Shown: positions 52,098 to 61,767 of the stretch, piece by piece
Numbering within the stretch: position 1 is the first letter of the stretch
How the letters are laid out: each line of letters starts with the position of its first letter
Assembly: GCF_943913955.1 (NCBI RefSeq)
Contig: NZ_CALUAE010000008.1
Span: 1 to 64,000, forward strand
Origin: Mycolicibacterium bacteremicum
Lineage (GTDB): Bacteria > Actinomycetota > Actinomycetes > Mycobacteriales > Mycobacteriaceae
Direction of reading: 5' to 3'
DNA length: 64,000 nt
Notes under the pieces: generated by a model
Databases searched by the model: none
What the model was told of the DNA's origin: nothing
Seen by the model: the letters and a program-made list of their open reading frames with translations, nothing else
Program-made: the position numbers and the translations under genes

Positions 52098-53273
52098 GTG
52101 ACGTCACTGCCGCCGCTGGTGGAGCCGGCTGCTGAACTGACCCGCGAGGAAGTCGCTCGCTACAGCAGGCATCTGATCATCCCCGACATGGGTGTCGATG
52201 GTCAGAAGCGGCTGAAGAACGCGCGCGTCCTGGTCATCGGGGCGGGCGGACTCGGCTCGCCGACGCTGCTGTATCTGGCCGCCGCCGGCGTGGGCACCAT
52301 CGGCATCGTCGAGTTCGACGTCGTCGACGAGTCCAACCTGCAGCGCCAGATCATCCACGGCCAGTCCGATATCGGCCGGTCCAAGGCGCAGAGCGCGCGC
52401 GACTCGGTGCTCGAGGTCAACCCGTTGGTCAACGTTGTCCTGCACGAGCTGCGCCTGGAGCCCGACAACGCCGTCGACCTGTTCGCCCAGTACGACCTGA
52501 TCCTGGACGGCACCGACAACTTCGCCACCCGCTATTTGGTCAACGATGCCGCCGTACTGGCCGGCAAGCCCTACGTGTGGGGTTCGATCTACCGGTTCGA
52601 GGGCCAGGTGTCGGTGTTCTGGGAGGACGCCCCCGACGGTCTGGGCCTGAACTACCGCGACCTCTACCCCGAGCCGCCGCCACCGGGAATGGTGCCCTCC
52701 TGCGCCGAAGGCGGGGTGCTCGGCATCCTGTGCGCCTCGATCGCATCGGTGATGGGCACCGAGGCCATCAAGCTGCTCACCGGTATCGGCGACCCGCTGC
52801 TGGGCCGGCTGATGGTCTACGACGCGCTGGACATGACCTACCGCACCATCAAGATCCGCAAGGACCCGGCGACCCCGAAGATCACCGAACTCATCGACTA
52901 CGAGGCCTTCTGCGGTGTGGTCTCGGATGAGGCCGCCGCCGCGTCGGCCGGTTCGACGGTGACGCCCAAGGAACTGCGCGAGCTGCTCGATTCGGGCAAG
53001 CCGGTGGCGCTCATCGACGTCCGCGAACCCGTCGAGTGGGAGATCAACCACATCGACGGCGCGACGCTGATCCCGAAGTCGGTCATCGAACTGGGCGAGG
53101 GGCTGGCGACCGTCCCGCAGGACAAGACCGCGGTGCTCTACTGCAAGACCGGTATCCGGTCGGCCGAGATGCTGGCGGTGCTGAAGAAGGCCGGCTTCTC
53201 CGACGCGCTGCACCTGCAGGGCGGCATCGTGGCATGGGCGAAGCAACTCGAACCCGACATGGTCATGTACTGA
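52098..53273 (+). CDS. moeZ: Adenylyltransferase/sulfurtransferase MoeZ
   Basis: A 391-residue ThiF/MoeB-type E1 fused to a rhodanese domain. The ATP loop is VIGAGGLGSP; DGTDNFATR binds Mg-ATP; Cys202 in MVPSCAEGG lies in the adenylation domain. The rhodanese domain (about 285-391) has persulfide-carrying Cys349 in YCKTGIRSAE. MoeZ adenylates and sulfurates small carrier proteins (MoaD-type, CysO, SsuM-like) for molybdopterin and stress-linked cysteine synthesis. GTG 52098 is preceded by GAGGAGTG. Confidence 0.95.
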   Translation: MTSLPPLVEPAAELTREEVARYSRHLIIPDMGVDGQKRLKNARVLVIGAGGLGSPTLLYLAAAGVGTIGIVEFDVVDESNLQRQIIHGQSDIGRSKAQSARDSVLEVNPLVNVVLHELRLEPDNAVDLFAQYDLILDGTDNFATRYLVNDAAVLAGKPYVWGSIYRFEGQVSVFWEDAPDGLGLNYRDLYPEPPPPGMVPSCAEGGVLGILCASIASVMGTEAIKLLTGIGDPLLGRLMVYDALDMTYRTIKIRKDPATPKITELIDYEAFCGVVSDEAAAASAGSTVTPKELRELLDSGKPVALIDVREPVEWEINHIDGATLIPKSVIELGEGLATVPQDKTAVLYCKTGIRSAEMLAVLKKAGFSDALHLQGGIVAWAKQLEPDMVMY

Positions 53274-53297
53274 CCGCGTGTCGAGCCTGGCACCGCT

Positions 53298-53303
53298 TAG
53301 GCT
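53298..53303 (+). promoter_or_regulatory. Predicted -10 (TAGGCT) for leaderless TIGR02569 gene
   Basis: TAGGCT lies seven bases before GTG 53311. Confidence 0.45.
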
Positions 53304-53310
53304 GACGTGC

Positions 53311-54165
53311 GTGACTGACGATCTGCCACCCGACCACGTGATGGCGGCGTTTGGTCTGGCCGGTCTGCGGCCGGTGCCGCTGGGTTCCAGCTGGGAGGGT
53401 GGCTGGCGCTGCGGCGAGGTCGTGCTGTCGATGGTCGCCGACCATGCGCGGGCGGCCTGGTCGGCCAAGGTCCGCGAGACACTGTTCGCCGACGGTATCC
53501 GGCTGGCGCGGCCGGTGCGCTCCACCGACGGTCGCTACGTGGTGGCCGGCTGGCGTGCCGACACCTTCGTCGCCGGGACCCCCGAGCCCCGACACGACGA
53601 GGTGGTCTCGGCGGCGGTGCGGCTGCACGAGGCGACCGCGAAGCTGGAACGCCCGCGTTTTCTGACCCAACCGCCGGTGGCGCCGTGGTCGGATGTCGAC
53701 GTGTTCATCGCCGCCGACCGGGCGGCGTGGGAGGACCGGCCGTTGCACACCCTGCCCGCGGGCGCCCGGGTGTCGCCGGGCACGCCGGACGGCCAGAAAT
53801 CGGTGGAGCTGCTCAACCAGTTGGCGACGCTGCGCACCCCGACCCGCAGCCCGAGCCAGCTGGTGCACGGAGACCTCTACGGCACAGTGCTTTTCGCCGG
53901 CACCGCGGCACCGGGGATCACCGACATCACGCCGTACTGGCGGCCGGCGTCGTGGGCGGCCGGGGTGGTCGTCGTGGACGCGCTGGCCTGGGGCGAGGCC
54001 GACGACGGTCTGGTCGAACGCTGGAGCCCGCTACCGGAATGGCCGCAGATGCTGTTGCGGGCGTTGATGTTCCGGCTCGCCGTGCACGCCCTGCACCCCC
54101 GGTCGACGGCCGCGGCGTTCCCCGGGCTGTCCCGGACCGCCGCGCTGGTCCGCCTCGCCCTCTAG
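53311..54165 (+). CDS. TIGR02569-family protein, phosphotransferase-like
   Basis: A 284-residue actinobacterial protein that I recognise as the TIGR02569 family (Rv3205c type). LVHGDLYGTVLF resembles the HGD motif of aminoglycoside phosphotransferase/choline kinase folds, and DITPYWRPASW may hold the metal-binding Asp. The N-terminal lobe lacks a clear P-loop. Activity is unproven. Confidence 0.82.
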   Translation: MTDDLPPDHVMAAFGLAGLRPVPLGSSWEGGWRCGEVVLSMVADHARAAWSAKVRETLFADGIRLARPVRSTDGRYVVAGWRADTFVAGTPEPRHDEVVSAAVRLHEATAKLERPRFLTQPPVAPWSDVDVFIAADRAAWEDRPLHTLPAGARVSPGTPDGQKSVELLNQLATLRTPTRSPSQLVHGDLYGTVLFAGTAAPGITDITPYWRPASWAAGVVVVDALAWGEADDGLVERWSPLPEWPQMLLRALMFRLAVHALHPRSTAAAFPGLSRTAALVRLAL

Positions 54166-54175
54166 TTCCCTGCGG

Positions 54176-54220
54176 TTTGTGGAGCCGTACCCGTAATGAT
54201 TACGGGTTGCGCTCCACAAA
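54176..54220. repeat. Interrupted palindrome over the 3' end of atl
   Basis: Outer arms TTTGTGGAGC (54176-54185) and GCTCCACAAA (54211-54220) and inner arms CCCGTAA (54190-54196) and TTACGGG (54200-54206) pair perfectly, separated by a four-base internal loop and a three-base loop. The right half lies inside the last codons and stop of atl. Likely a shared terminator for the convergent genes. Confidence 0.65.
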
Positions 54221-54505
54221 TCGGTACTCGCGCAGCGATACCTTGCCGTCCTTGGCCAGGACGCCCTCGGCGCGCAGTCGCTCCAACTGTCGGGTCGCCA
54301 GATGCGGCGCCGGCCGCCCGGAGGCTGGAATCACCCGGTGCCACGGGAGATCCGAGGAATCGGTGCGCATGATCCAGCCGACGATCCGCGGGCTGGACAA
54401 CCCGGCCTCGGCCGCGATGTCACCGTAGGTGCTGACCCGCCCCGCCGGGATCCGGTCGACCAGCGCACGTACCGTCTCGACCTGCTCTTCGGTGACGGCG
54501 GCCAT
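54200..54505 (-). CDS. Alkyltransferase-like protein (ATL) with Trp in place of active Cys
   Basis: A 101-residue protein of the MGMT DNA-binding domain family. The helix-turn-helix region and Arg finger (RIVGWIMR) are present, but the PCHRV active site reads PWHRV (Trp55), so it cannot take an alkyl group. ATL proteins flip O6-alkylguanine and pass it to nucleotide excision repair. ATG 54505 begins two bases after the lipV stop, so it is cotranscribed with lipV. Confidence 0.92.
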   Translation of the reverse strand: MAAVTEEQVETVRALVDRIPAGRVSTYGDIAAEAGLSSPRIVGWIMRTDSSDLPWHRVIPASGRPAPHLATRQLERLRAEGVLAKDGKVSLREYRFVERNP

Positions 54506-54507
54506 GT

Positions 54508-55299
54508 TCAGCCCAGGTGGCTGCGGATGACGGCGGCGGTCTCGACGGGCAGTGCCTGGGCGACCATGTGATCGCACTCCAGTTCGGTCAGGGTGAAATC
54601 GTCGCCGAGTGCGGCCCGCAGGGTGTCGATCAGCTCGTCGGTCGCGTACGGCGGTGTGGTGCGCGTGGCGCGCACCAGCGCCGTCGGAGTTCCGCTGCGG
54701 GGCAACGGCACCGGCCGGGTCAGCTCACTCCAGTACGACATCGCCGCCGGCACGCTGATCCGCCAGCCCAGCCGACCGCCGGGCAGCGTGATCAGGTGCT
54801 CGTCGAGTTCGCGCTCCAGCACCGCGGGGTCCCGGCCGGCGACCTCACCCCAGGAGCCCGACAGCTTGTCCGCGCGGGCCTCGTCGCGGTCGGGATAGTC
54901 GGGGGAGGACAGCATGGCGTCGGCGATCTCGGCCATCCAGGCACCGTCGAGCGCAACCGCCGGGTCCAGCAGCACCAGCCCGCGCACCAGGTCGGGGCGC
55001 GCCGCGGCCAGCGCCAGCGCCACCGCGCCGCCGAACGAATGCCCGACCACCAGGACCGGCCCGCCCTGCTCGCCGTCCAGCAGTGCCGCCAGCGCCGCGA
55101 CATTGGCCTCGATGGTCCACGGCGCGGCGTAGTCCGAGCGGCCGTGCCCGATCAGATCCGGTGCCAGCACGGTGAACTCGGCGAGGTGCTGGTCGGCGAT
55201 GTCTTCATACCGGCGGCCGTGCCCGGTCAGACCGTGGATGGCCAGGATCTGCGCCGGGCCGGCCGGACCGAAGCGATAGCTGTGCAGGGTCGCAGTCAC
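54508..55299 (-). CDS. lipV: Alpha/beta hydrolase, LipV type
   Basis: A 263-residue cytosolic hydrolase. HGLTGHGRRYED is the oxyanion region, APDLIGHGRSD is typical, the nucleophile Ser is in VGHSFGGAVAL, and the C-terminal His is in ECDHMVAQ. Probably a lipase/esterase. GTG 55299 is used, with a -10 hexamer six bases upstream on the minus strand. Confidence 0.88.
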   Translation of the reverse strand: MTATLHSYRFGPAGPAQILAIHGLTGHGRRYEDIADQHLAEFTVLAPDLIGHGRSDYAAPWTIEANVAALAALLDGEQGGPVLVVGHSFGGAVALALAAARPDLVRGLVLLDPAVALDGAWMAEIADAMLSSPDYPDRDEARADKLSGSWGEVAGRDPAVLERELDEHLITLPGGRLGWRISVPAAMSYWSELTRPVPLPRSGTPTALVRATRTTPPYATDELIDTLRAALGDDFTLTELECDHMVAQALPVETAAVIRSHLG

Positions 55300-55305
55300 C
55301 GTTCG

Positions 55306-55311
55306 ATCGTA
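55306..55311 (-). promoter_or_regulatory. Predicted -10 (TACGAT) for leaderless lipV
   Basis: Minus-strand TACGAT is followed by six bases and GTG 55299. Confidence 0.5.
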
Positions 55312-55358
55312 GGCGCACGTCACGGCCGCTTGTCGGACCCCCGTGGTCTGATGCTGTC

Positions 55359-58300
55359 ATGTCCGCACCGCATACCGAGCTCACCCCGCAGGCACTGGCC
55401 CGCCCGGGTCTGCGCGGCACGGTACGCGTCCTCGGCGGTGCCGGCACCGGCAAGAGCCGCCTGCTCGTCGACACCGCGGCCGCCCACATCGCCGCCGGTA
55501 CCGACCCGGAATCGATTCTGCTGCTGACGGGTTCGGCCACGTTGGGGGCCCGGGCGCGGGCCGCGGTCACCGCGGCACTGCTCACCGCGGGGGTGCGCGG
55601 TGTGGTCCGCGAACCGCTGGTGCGCACCGTGCACTCCTACGCCTTCGCGGTGCTACGCCTGGCCGCCCAGCGCACCGGTGGCCCGCCGCCGCGTCTGATC
55701 ACCAGCGCCGAGCAGGACGGCATCATCCGCGAACTGCTCGCCGGTGACCTGGAGGACGGCGCGGCGAACTGGCCGCTGGAACTGCACCCCGCGCTGGGTA
55801 CCGCCGGCTTCGCCACCGAACTGCGGGACCTGTTGGCGCGCTGTGCCGAACGCGGGGTGGACCCGGTGGCGCTGCAACGGCTGGGACGGCTCTCCGGGCG
55901 GCCCGAATGGATCGCGGCCGGCCGGTTCGCCGCCACCTACGAGCAGGTGATGCTGCTGCGCTCGGCGGTCGGCATGGCCGCCCCGCAGGCCACCGTGCCC
56001 GCCCTCGGCGCCGCCGAACTCGTCGGTGCCGCCCTCGACGCGTTCGCCCTCGATGCCGACCTGCTGGCCGCCGAGCGTGCCCGGGTGCGGGTGCTGCTGG
56101 TCGACGACGCCCAACAGCTCGATCCGCAGGCCGCCCTACTGGTGCGGGTGCTGGCCGCCGGAGCCGACCTCACCGTGCTCGCCGGCGACCCGAACCAGGC
56201 CGTGTTCGGGTATCGCGGTGCCGACCCGGCGCTGCTGCGCCTGGACACCCCGGCCGTCGAGCTCACCGCGTCACAGCGCTGCCCGTCCGCGGTGGCCGAT
56301 GCAATCACCGCCGTCGCGTCCCGGTTGCCCGGCGCCGACCGTCCGCGCGCGTTCACCGGCACCCCGGAGCGCACCGGGTCGGTGGCCGTCCGGATTGCCG
56401 CGTCCGCGCATGCCGAGTCCACCCTGATCGCCGACACACTGCGTCGGGCCCACCTGGTCGACGGTGTGCCCTGGTCGCAGATGGCCGTCATCGTGCGTTC
56501 GGTCCCGCGGGTGGGTGCCGGCATCGGTCGTGCGCTCGTCGCCGCCGGTGTCCCGGTGGATCTGCCGGCCGCCGAGACCGGGCTGGCCCAGCAGCCTGCG
56601 GTGCGGGCCCTGCTGACCGTGCTGGAGGCCACCGCGACCAGCCTGACCGGCGCCGCGGCACTGGAGCTGGTGACCGGACCCATCGGCCGGGTCGACCCGG
56701 TGTCACTGCGTCAGCTGCGCCGCGCGTTGCGCCGCATCCTGGGGCATCAGGACGAGTTCGGCGAGCTGCTGGTCGGGGCCCTGCACCGGATGCCGCCCGG
56801 TCTGCCCGCCGAGCTGAGCCGCAGCCTGCAGCGGGTGCAGGCCGTGTTGCGCGCCGCGCGCGGCAGTTACCACGCCGGCATGGATCCACGGAACACGTTG
56901 TGGCAGGCGTGGAGTCGAAGCGGTCTGCAGCGTCGCTGGGTCACCATCGCCGACCGTGGCGGGCCCGGCGCGGCCGTGGCCGAACGCGATCTGGCCGCGG
57001 TGACAGCACTGTTCGACGTGGCCGACCAGTACGTGTCGACCACCACCGGGGCCACCCTGGCGGGTCTGGTCGCCCACGTCGGCACGCTGGCATTGCCGAT
57101 TGCGACCGCACCGACCACGCAGGCCGAGGCGGTGACGGTGTGCACCCCGCATGCCGCCCTGGACCGGGAATGGGATGTGGTGGTTCTGGCCGGGGTGCAG
57201 GAAGGCCTGTGGCCCAACACCGTTCCGCGTGGTGGTGTGCTCGGCACCGGCCGCCTGGTCGATGTGCTCGACGGTATCGCCGACGCCGATGGCGGGCCGG
57301 CCACGCACCTGTCCGCCCGTGCCCCGCTGTTGGCCGAGGAGCGCCGGCTGCTGATCGCGGCGATGGGCCGCACCCGGGACCGGTTGCTGGTGACCGCGGT
57401 CGACAGCGAGACCGGTGATGCCGCGATGCTGCCCTCGCCGTTCTGCACCGAACTGGCCGCGCTGGCGGTGGGGGAGGAGGACATCGACACCGTCGCGCCC
57501 ATCCCGGCTCCGCGGGTGCTCACGCCCGCGGCGCTGGTCGGTCGGTTGCGGGCGGTGGTGTGCGCACCCGATGATGAGGTCGACGAGGACACCCGCGCCT
57601 GCGCGGCAACGCAATTGGCCCGGTTGGCCGCAGCCGGGGTGGCCGGGGCCGACCCGGCGCAGTGGCACAGCCGCACCGCGCCGTCGACCACCGAGGCGCT
57701 GTGGTCGGACGAGGATCATGTGAGCACGCTGTCCCCGTCGACGCTGCAGACCCTGGTCGACTGCCCGTTGCGCTGGCTGCTGGAGCGGCACGGCGGCTCC
57801 GACAGCCGCGATGTCCGCTCCGCGGTCGGCACCCTGGTGCACGCCCTGGTGGCCGATCCGGGCAAGACCGAGAGCCAGCTGCTGGCCGAACTGGAAAACA
57901 TCTGGTCGGCGTTGCCCTATGAGTCGCAGTGGTACGCCGACAACGAGCTGGCCCGGCACGGCGCGATGCTGTCGACGTTCGTGCAGTGGCGCGAGTTGAC
58001 CCGCCGCCAGTACACCGAGGTGGGCACCGAGGTCGAGGTCGAGGGCATGGTGGCGCCCGGGGTGCGGGTGCGCGGCCGGATCGACCGGCTGGAACGTGAC
58101 AATGCCGATCGGCTGGTGATCGTGGACGTCAAGACCGGGAAGAGTCCGGTGACCAAGGATGACGCGCAACGGCATGCCCAGCTGGCGATGTATCAGCTGG
58201 CCGTCGCCGAGGGCGTTCTGGGCGACGGGGAGGAACCCGGTGGCGGCCTGCTGGTCTATCCGGGCAAGGCGGGCACCGGCGGTGCCACCGAACGGCATCA

Positions 58301-58457
58301 GGACGCCCTCACCCCGGCCGCGGCGCAGCAGTGGCGTGAGACCGTCACCGAGGCGGCCGGCGCCACGCAGGGGCCGAACTTCGTGGCCCGGGTCAACGAC
58401 GGCTGCGGGCACTGCCCGGTACGGTCCATGTGCCCGGCACAGGAGAACCGACCATGA
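55359..58457 (+). CDS. adnA: Helicase-nuclease subunit AdnA
   Basis: A 1032-residue UvrD-type motor with a C-terminal RecB-like nuclease, subunit of the mycobacterial DNA end-resection machine AdnAB. The Walker A is GGAGTGKSRLL, LLVDDAQQLDP is motif II, and the nuclease core has VRGRIDRLERDNADRLVIVDVKTGK. Cys802 together with Cys1016, Cys1019 and Cys1025 form the spacing of an AddB-type iron-sulfur staple around the nuclease. It overlaps adnB by four bases (ATGA). Length matches the family. Confidence 0.95.
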   Translation: MSAPHTELTPQALARPGLRGTVRVLGGAGTGKSRLLVDTAAAHIAAGTDPESILLLTGSATLGARARAAVTAALLTAGVRGVVREPLVRTVHSYAFAVLRLAAQRTGGPPPRLITSAEQDGIIRELLAGDLEDGAANWPLELHPALGTAGFATELRDLLARCAERGVDPVALQRLGRLSGRPEWIAAGRFAATYEQVMLLRSAVGMAAPQATVPALGAAELVGAALDAFALDADLLAAERARVRVLLVDDAQQLDPQAALLVRVLAAGADLTVLAGDPNQAVFGYRGADPALLRLDTPAVELTASQRCPSAVADAITAVASRLPGADRPRAFTGTPERTGSVAVRIAASAHAESTLIADTLRRAHLVDGVPWSQMAVIVRSVPRVGAGIGRALVAAGVPVDLPAAETGLAQQPAVRALLTVLEATATSLTGAAALELVTGPIGRVDPVSLRQLRRALRRILGHQDEFGELLVGALHRMPPGLPAELSRSLQRVQAVLRAARGSYHAGMDPRNTLWQAWSRSGLQRRWVTIADRGGPGAAVAERDLAAVTALFDVADQYVSTTTGATLAGLVAHVGTLALPIATAPTTQAEAVTVCTPHAALDREWDVVVLAGVQEGLWPNTVPRGGVLGTGRLVDVLDGIADADGGPATHLSARAPLLAEERRLLIAAMGRTRDRLLVTAVDSETGDAAMLPSPFCTELAALAVGEEDIDTVAPIPAPRVLTPAALVGRLRAVVCAPDDEVDEDTRACAATQLARLAAAGVAGADPAQWHSRTAPSTTEALWSDEDHVSTLSPSTLQTLVDCPLRWLLERHGGSDSRDVRSAVGTLVHALVADPGKTESQLLAELENIWSALPYESQWYADNELARHGAMLSTFVQWRELTRRQYTEVGTEVEVEGMVAPGVRVRGRIDRLERDNADRLVIVDVKTGKSPVTKDDAQRHAQLAMYQLAVAEGVLGDGEEPGGGLLVYPGKAGTGGATERHQDALTPAAAQQWRETVTEAAGATQGPNFVARVNDGCGHCPVRSMCPAQENRP

Positions 58458-61400
58458 CCCCGACACCGACACCGACCCCGACCCCGACAGCGCAGTACAG
58501 CCCCGCCGAACTGGCCGAGGTGCTCGGACTGTTCACCCCGACCCCGGAACAGGCCGCGGTCATCGCCGCCCCGCCCGGCCCACTGGTGGTCATCGCCGGG
58601 GCCGGCGCCGGCAAGACCGAGACGATGGCGGCGCGGGTGGTGTGGCTGGTCGCCAACGGGTACGCCCGGCCGGACCAGGTGCTCGGCCTGACCTTCACCC
58701 GCAAGGCCGCCGGGCAGCTGCTGCGGCGGGTCCGGACCCGGCTCGCCCGGTTGGCCGGCACCGGGCCGGGCCGTGAGGTGCGCACCGACGAGCCGCCCAC
58801 CATCAGCACCTACCACGCCTTTGCGGGCAATCTGCTGCGCGAGCACGGATTGTTGCTGCCGGTCGAGCCCGACACCCGGCTGATCGGGGAAACCGAGCTG
58901 TGGCAGTTGGCCTTTCGGGTGGTGTGCGAGCACCCGACGGTGTTGGACACCGAGAAGACGCCGGCCGCGATCACCGGCCTGGTGCTGCGACTGTCCGGTG
59001 CGTTGTCCGAGCACCTGGTCGACACCGCCGCGTTGCGTGACACCCACACCGAGCTCGAACGGTTGATCCACCATCTGCCCGCCGGGCCCAACCAGCGCGG
59101 TGGCCCGGCCCAGTGGCTGCTCAAGCTGCTGGCCACCCAGACAGAACGCACCGATCTGGTGGATCTCATCGACGAGCTGCATCGACGGATGCGCGCCGAA
59201 CGGGTGATGGACTTCGGCGCCCAGATGTCCGCCGCGGCCCGCCTGGCGGCCGGCGCCCCGCAGGTGGGAGAGCAACTGCGGCAACGTTATCGGGTGGTGC
59301 TGCTCGATGAATACCAGGACACCGGGCACGCCCAGCGCATCGCATTGTCGGCGTTGTTCGGCGGCGGGGTGGATGACGACCTCGCGCTCACCGCGGTCGG
59401 CGACCCGATCCAGTCGATCTACGGCTGGCGCGGTGCCTCGGCGACCAACCTGCCCCGGTTCACCACCGACTTCCCGCACGCCGACGGCACACCGGCGCCG
59501 ACGCTGGAACTGCGTACCAGCTGGCGTAATCCCGCCGAGGCACTGCACCTGGCCAACGCCGTCTCCGAACCGGCCCGCCGGCGGTCGGTCAGTGTCCGGG
59601 AACTGCTGCCGCGCCCCGATGCCACCCCCGGCACGGTCCGCGCCGCCCTGCTCGATGATGTGGTGGCCGAACGGGACTGGGTCGCCGATCAGGTCGCCGA
59701 GCGCTATCTGGCCGCCGAGACCCCGCCGACGGCGGCGGTATTGGTGCGCCGCAACGCCGACGCCGCGCCGATGGCCGAGGCGCTGACCGCCCGCGGTGTA
59801 CCCGTGGAAGTGGTCGGTCTGGCCGGCCTGCTGTCGATCCCGGAGGTCGCCGACGTGGTCGCGATGCTGCGCCTGGTGGTCGACCCCACCGGCGGTGCGG
59901 CCGCGATGCGGGTGCTCACCGGCCCGCGCTGGCGGCTCGGGGCGCGTGACATCACCGCACTGTGGCGGCGCGCCACCGAACTCGACGATCCGGCACCGGG
60001 TGAGCTCGGCACGATGGCCCGCATCGCCGCGCAGGCCGCGCCCGACGCCGACACCGCCTGCCTGGCCGATGCCATCTGCGATCCCGGCCCGGCCGAAGGG
60101 TATTCACCGGTCGGGTATGGGCGCATCATCGCGCTCGGACGTGAACTGACCGGCCTGCGTTCGCATCTGGGCTATCCGCTGCCGGATCTGGTCGCCGAGA
60201 TCCGGCGCGTGCTCGGTGTCGACGCCGAGGCCCGGGCCGCCCGACCGGTGCCCGCGGGCTGGGGCGGCACCGAACATCTGGACACCTTCGGTGACGTGGT
60301 GGCCGAGTTCGCCGCGCGCTCCGACGGATCGCCGGCCGGTCTGCTGGCCTATCTGGACGTGGCCGCCGATATCGAGAACGGACTGGCCCCGGCCGAGGTG
60401 ACCGTCGCCGCGGATCGGGTGCAGATCCTCACGGTGCACGCCGCCAAGGGGCTGGAATGGGAGATCGTCGCGGTTCCGCATCTGAGCGGCCGGGTGTTCC
60501 CGTCCACCGCGATGGCGCGGACCTGGCTCTCCGATGCCGGTGAACTACCGCCGCTGCTGCGCGGCGACCGGGCCACCCTGTCCGAGCATGGCGTGCCGGT
60601 GCTGGACACCAGCGACGTCAACGATCGGAAGGCCCTGTCGGACAAGATTGCTGCGCACAAGGATGTGCTGGCCCTGCGCCGCGGCGACGAGGAGCGCCGG
60701 CTGCTCTACGTGGCACTGACCCGGTCCGAGGACACCCTGCTGCTGTCCGGGCATCACTGGGGTCCCACCGAGTCCACACCGCGCGGCCCGTCGGAGTTCC
60801 TGTTGGAGCTCAAGGCGATCATCGAGCAGTCGGGCTGCGGTGTCATCGAGCAGTGGGCCCCGGATCCGGCCGACGGTGAGCCGAACCCGCTGCGTGGCAA
60901 CACCGTGGAGGCGGTCTGGCCCGCCGAGGCGCCCGGTGACCGGCGTGCGGCCACCGAACGGGGCGCCGCCCTGGTCGAGCAGGCCGCCGAGCAGCCGCAG
61001 GCCGGGATCGACCGGGAGGACTGGGCGGCCGATGTGGACGCCCTGCTCGCCGAGCGCGAACGCGCCGCCGCGGTGGCCCCGGTGACGCTGCCGGGCCAGG
61101 TGTCGGTCAGCACGCTGGTCGACCTCGGCAAGGACCGCACCGCCGCGCTGGCCCGGCTGCGGCGCCGACTTCCGTCGCGGCCGGACCCACACGCGTTGCT
61201 GGGCACCGCATTTCACGAATGGGTGCAGCGCTACTTCCACGCCGAGCGGCTGTTCGACCTCGATGACCTGCCGGGAGCGGTCGACAGCGACGCCGGGCGC
61301 GCACACGCCGAGGACCTCGCCGAGCTGCAGACAGCCTTCGCCTCGTCACCATGGGCGGCGCGCACCCCGCTGGACGTGGAGGTGCCCTTCGACATGGTGC

Positions 61401-61735
61401 TCGGCGGCGGCGACGGCAGCGTCGACGGCGGGACCGCCGAGCCGACGGTGGTGCGCGGGCGCATCGACGCGGTGTTCGCCGAACCCGACGGCGGTGTGGT
61501 CGTGGTGGACTGGAAGACCGGCGATCCGCCGTCCACCCCGGAGGCCGAACGCCACGCCGCCGTGCAGTTGGCGGTGTACCGGCTGGCATGGGCCGGCCTG
61601 CACGACTGCCCGCTCGACTCGGTGCGGGCCGCCTTCCACTACGTGCGCAGCGGTGTCACGGTGATACCCGATGAGCTGCCCGACGCCGAGGATCTCGCGG
61701 CGTTGTTGGACGGTGCGGCGGCTATCGATCGCTGA
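58454..61735 (+). CDS. adnB: Helicase-nuclease subunit AdnB
   Basis: A 1093-residue UvrD-type helicase-nuclease, the leading motor of AdnAB. Walker A is AGAGAGKTETM, GLTFTRKAA is motif Ia, LLDEYQDTG is motif II, the GDPIQSIYGWRGA and LTVHAAKGLEWE motifs are clear, and the C-terminal nuclease carries VRGRIDAVFAEPDGGVVVVDWKTG. The N-terminus has a (Pro-Thr)5 run from a hexanucleotide repeat. AGGAGA precedes ATG 58454, which overlaps the adnA stop. Confidence 0.96.
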   Translation: MTPTPTPTPTPTAQYSPAELAEVLGLFTPTPEQAAVIAAPPGPLVVIAGAGAGKTETMAARVVWLVANGYARPDQVLGLTFTRKAAGQLLRRVRTRLARLAGTGPGREVRTDEPPTISTYHAFAGNLLREHGLLLPVEPDTRLIGETELWQLAFRVVCEHPTVLDTEKTPAAITGLVLRLSGALSEHLVDTAALRDTHTELERLIHHLPAGPNQRGGPAQWLLKLLATQTERTDLVDLIDELHRRMRAERVMDFGAQMSAAARLAAGAPQVGEQLRQRYRVVLLDEYQDTGHAQRIALSALFGGGVDDDLALTAVGDPIQSIYGWRGASATNLPRFTTDFPHADGTPAPTLELRTSWRNPAEALHLANAVSEPARRRSVSVRELLPRPDATPGTVRAALLDDVVAERDWVADQVAERYLAAETPPTAAVLVRRNADAAPMAEALTARGVPVEVVGLAGLLSIPEVADVVAMLRLVVDPTGGAAAMRVLTGPRWRLGARDITALWRRATELDDPAPGELGTMARIAAQAAPDADTACLADAICDPGPAEGYSPVGYGRIIALGRELTGLRSHLGYPLPDLVAEIRRVLGVDAEARAARPVPAGWGGTEHLDTFGDVVAEFAARSDGSPAGLLAYLDVAADIENGLAPAEVTVAADRVQILTVHAAKGLEWEIVAVPHLSGRVFPSTAMARTWLSDAGELPPLLRGDRATLSEHGVPVLDTSDVNDRKALSDKIAAHKDVLALRRGDEERRLLYVALTRSEDTLLLSGHHWGPTESTPRGPSEFLLELKAIIEQSGCGVIEQWAPDPADGEPNPLRGNTVEAVWPAEAPGDRRAATERGAALVEQAAEQPQAGIDREDWAADVDALLAERERAAAVAPVTLPGQVSVSTLVDLGKDRTAALARLRRRLPSRPDPHALLGTAFHEWVQRYFHAERLFDLDDLPGAVDSDAGRAHAEDLAELQTAFASSPWAARTPLDVEVPFDMVLGGGDGSVDGGTAEPTVVRGRIDAVFAEPDGGVVVVDWKTGDPPSTPEAERHAAVQLAVYRLAWAGLHDCPLDSVRAAFHYVRSGVTVIPDELPDAEDLAALLDGAAAIDR
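58460..58489 (+). repeat. CCGACM hexanucleotide repeat, five units
   Basis: Five tandem copies of CCGACA/CCGACC at the 5' end of adnB encode Pro-Thr repeats. Copy-number change would be in frame. Seen directly. Confidence 0.85.
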
Positions 61736-61767
61736 CCGCACCGCACCCGAAACTCAGGTGCGCAGTT

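Noticed and set aside
58430..58500. CRISPR-like short repeat at the adnB start
   Set aside because: The units are contiguous six-base coding repeats without spacers.
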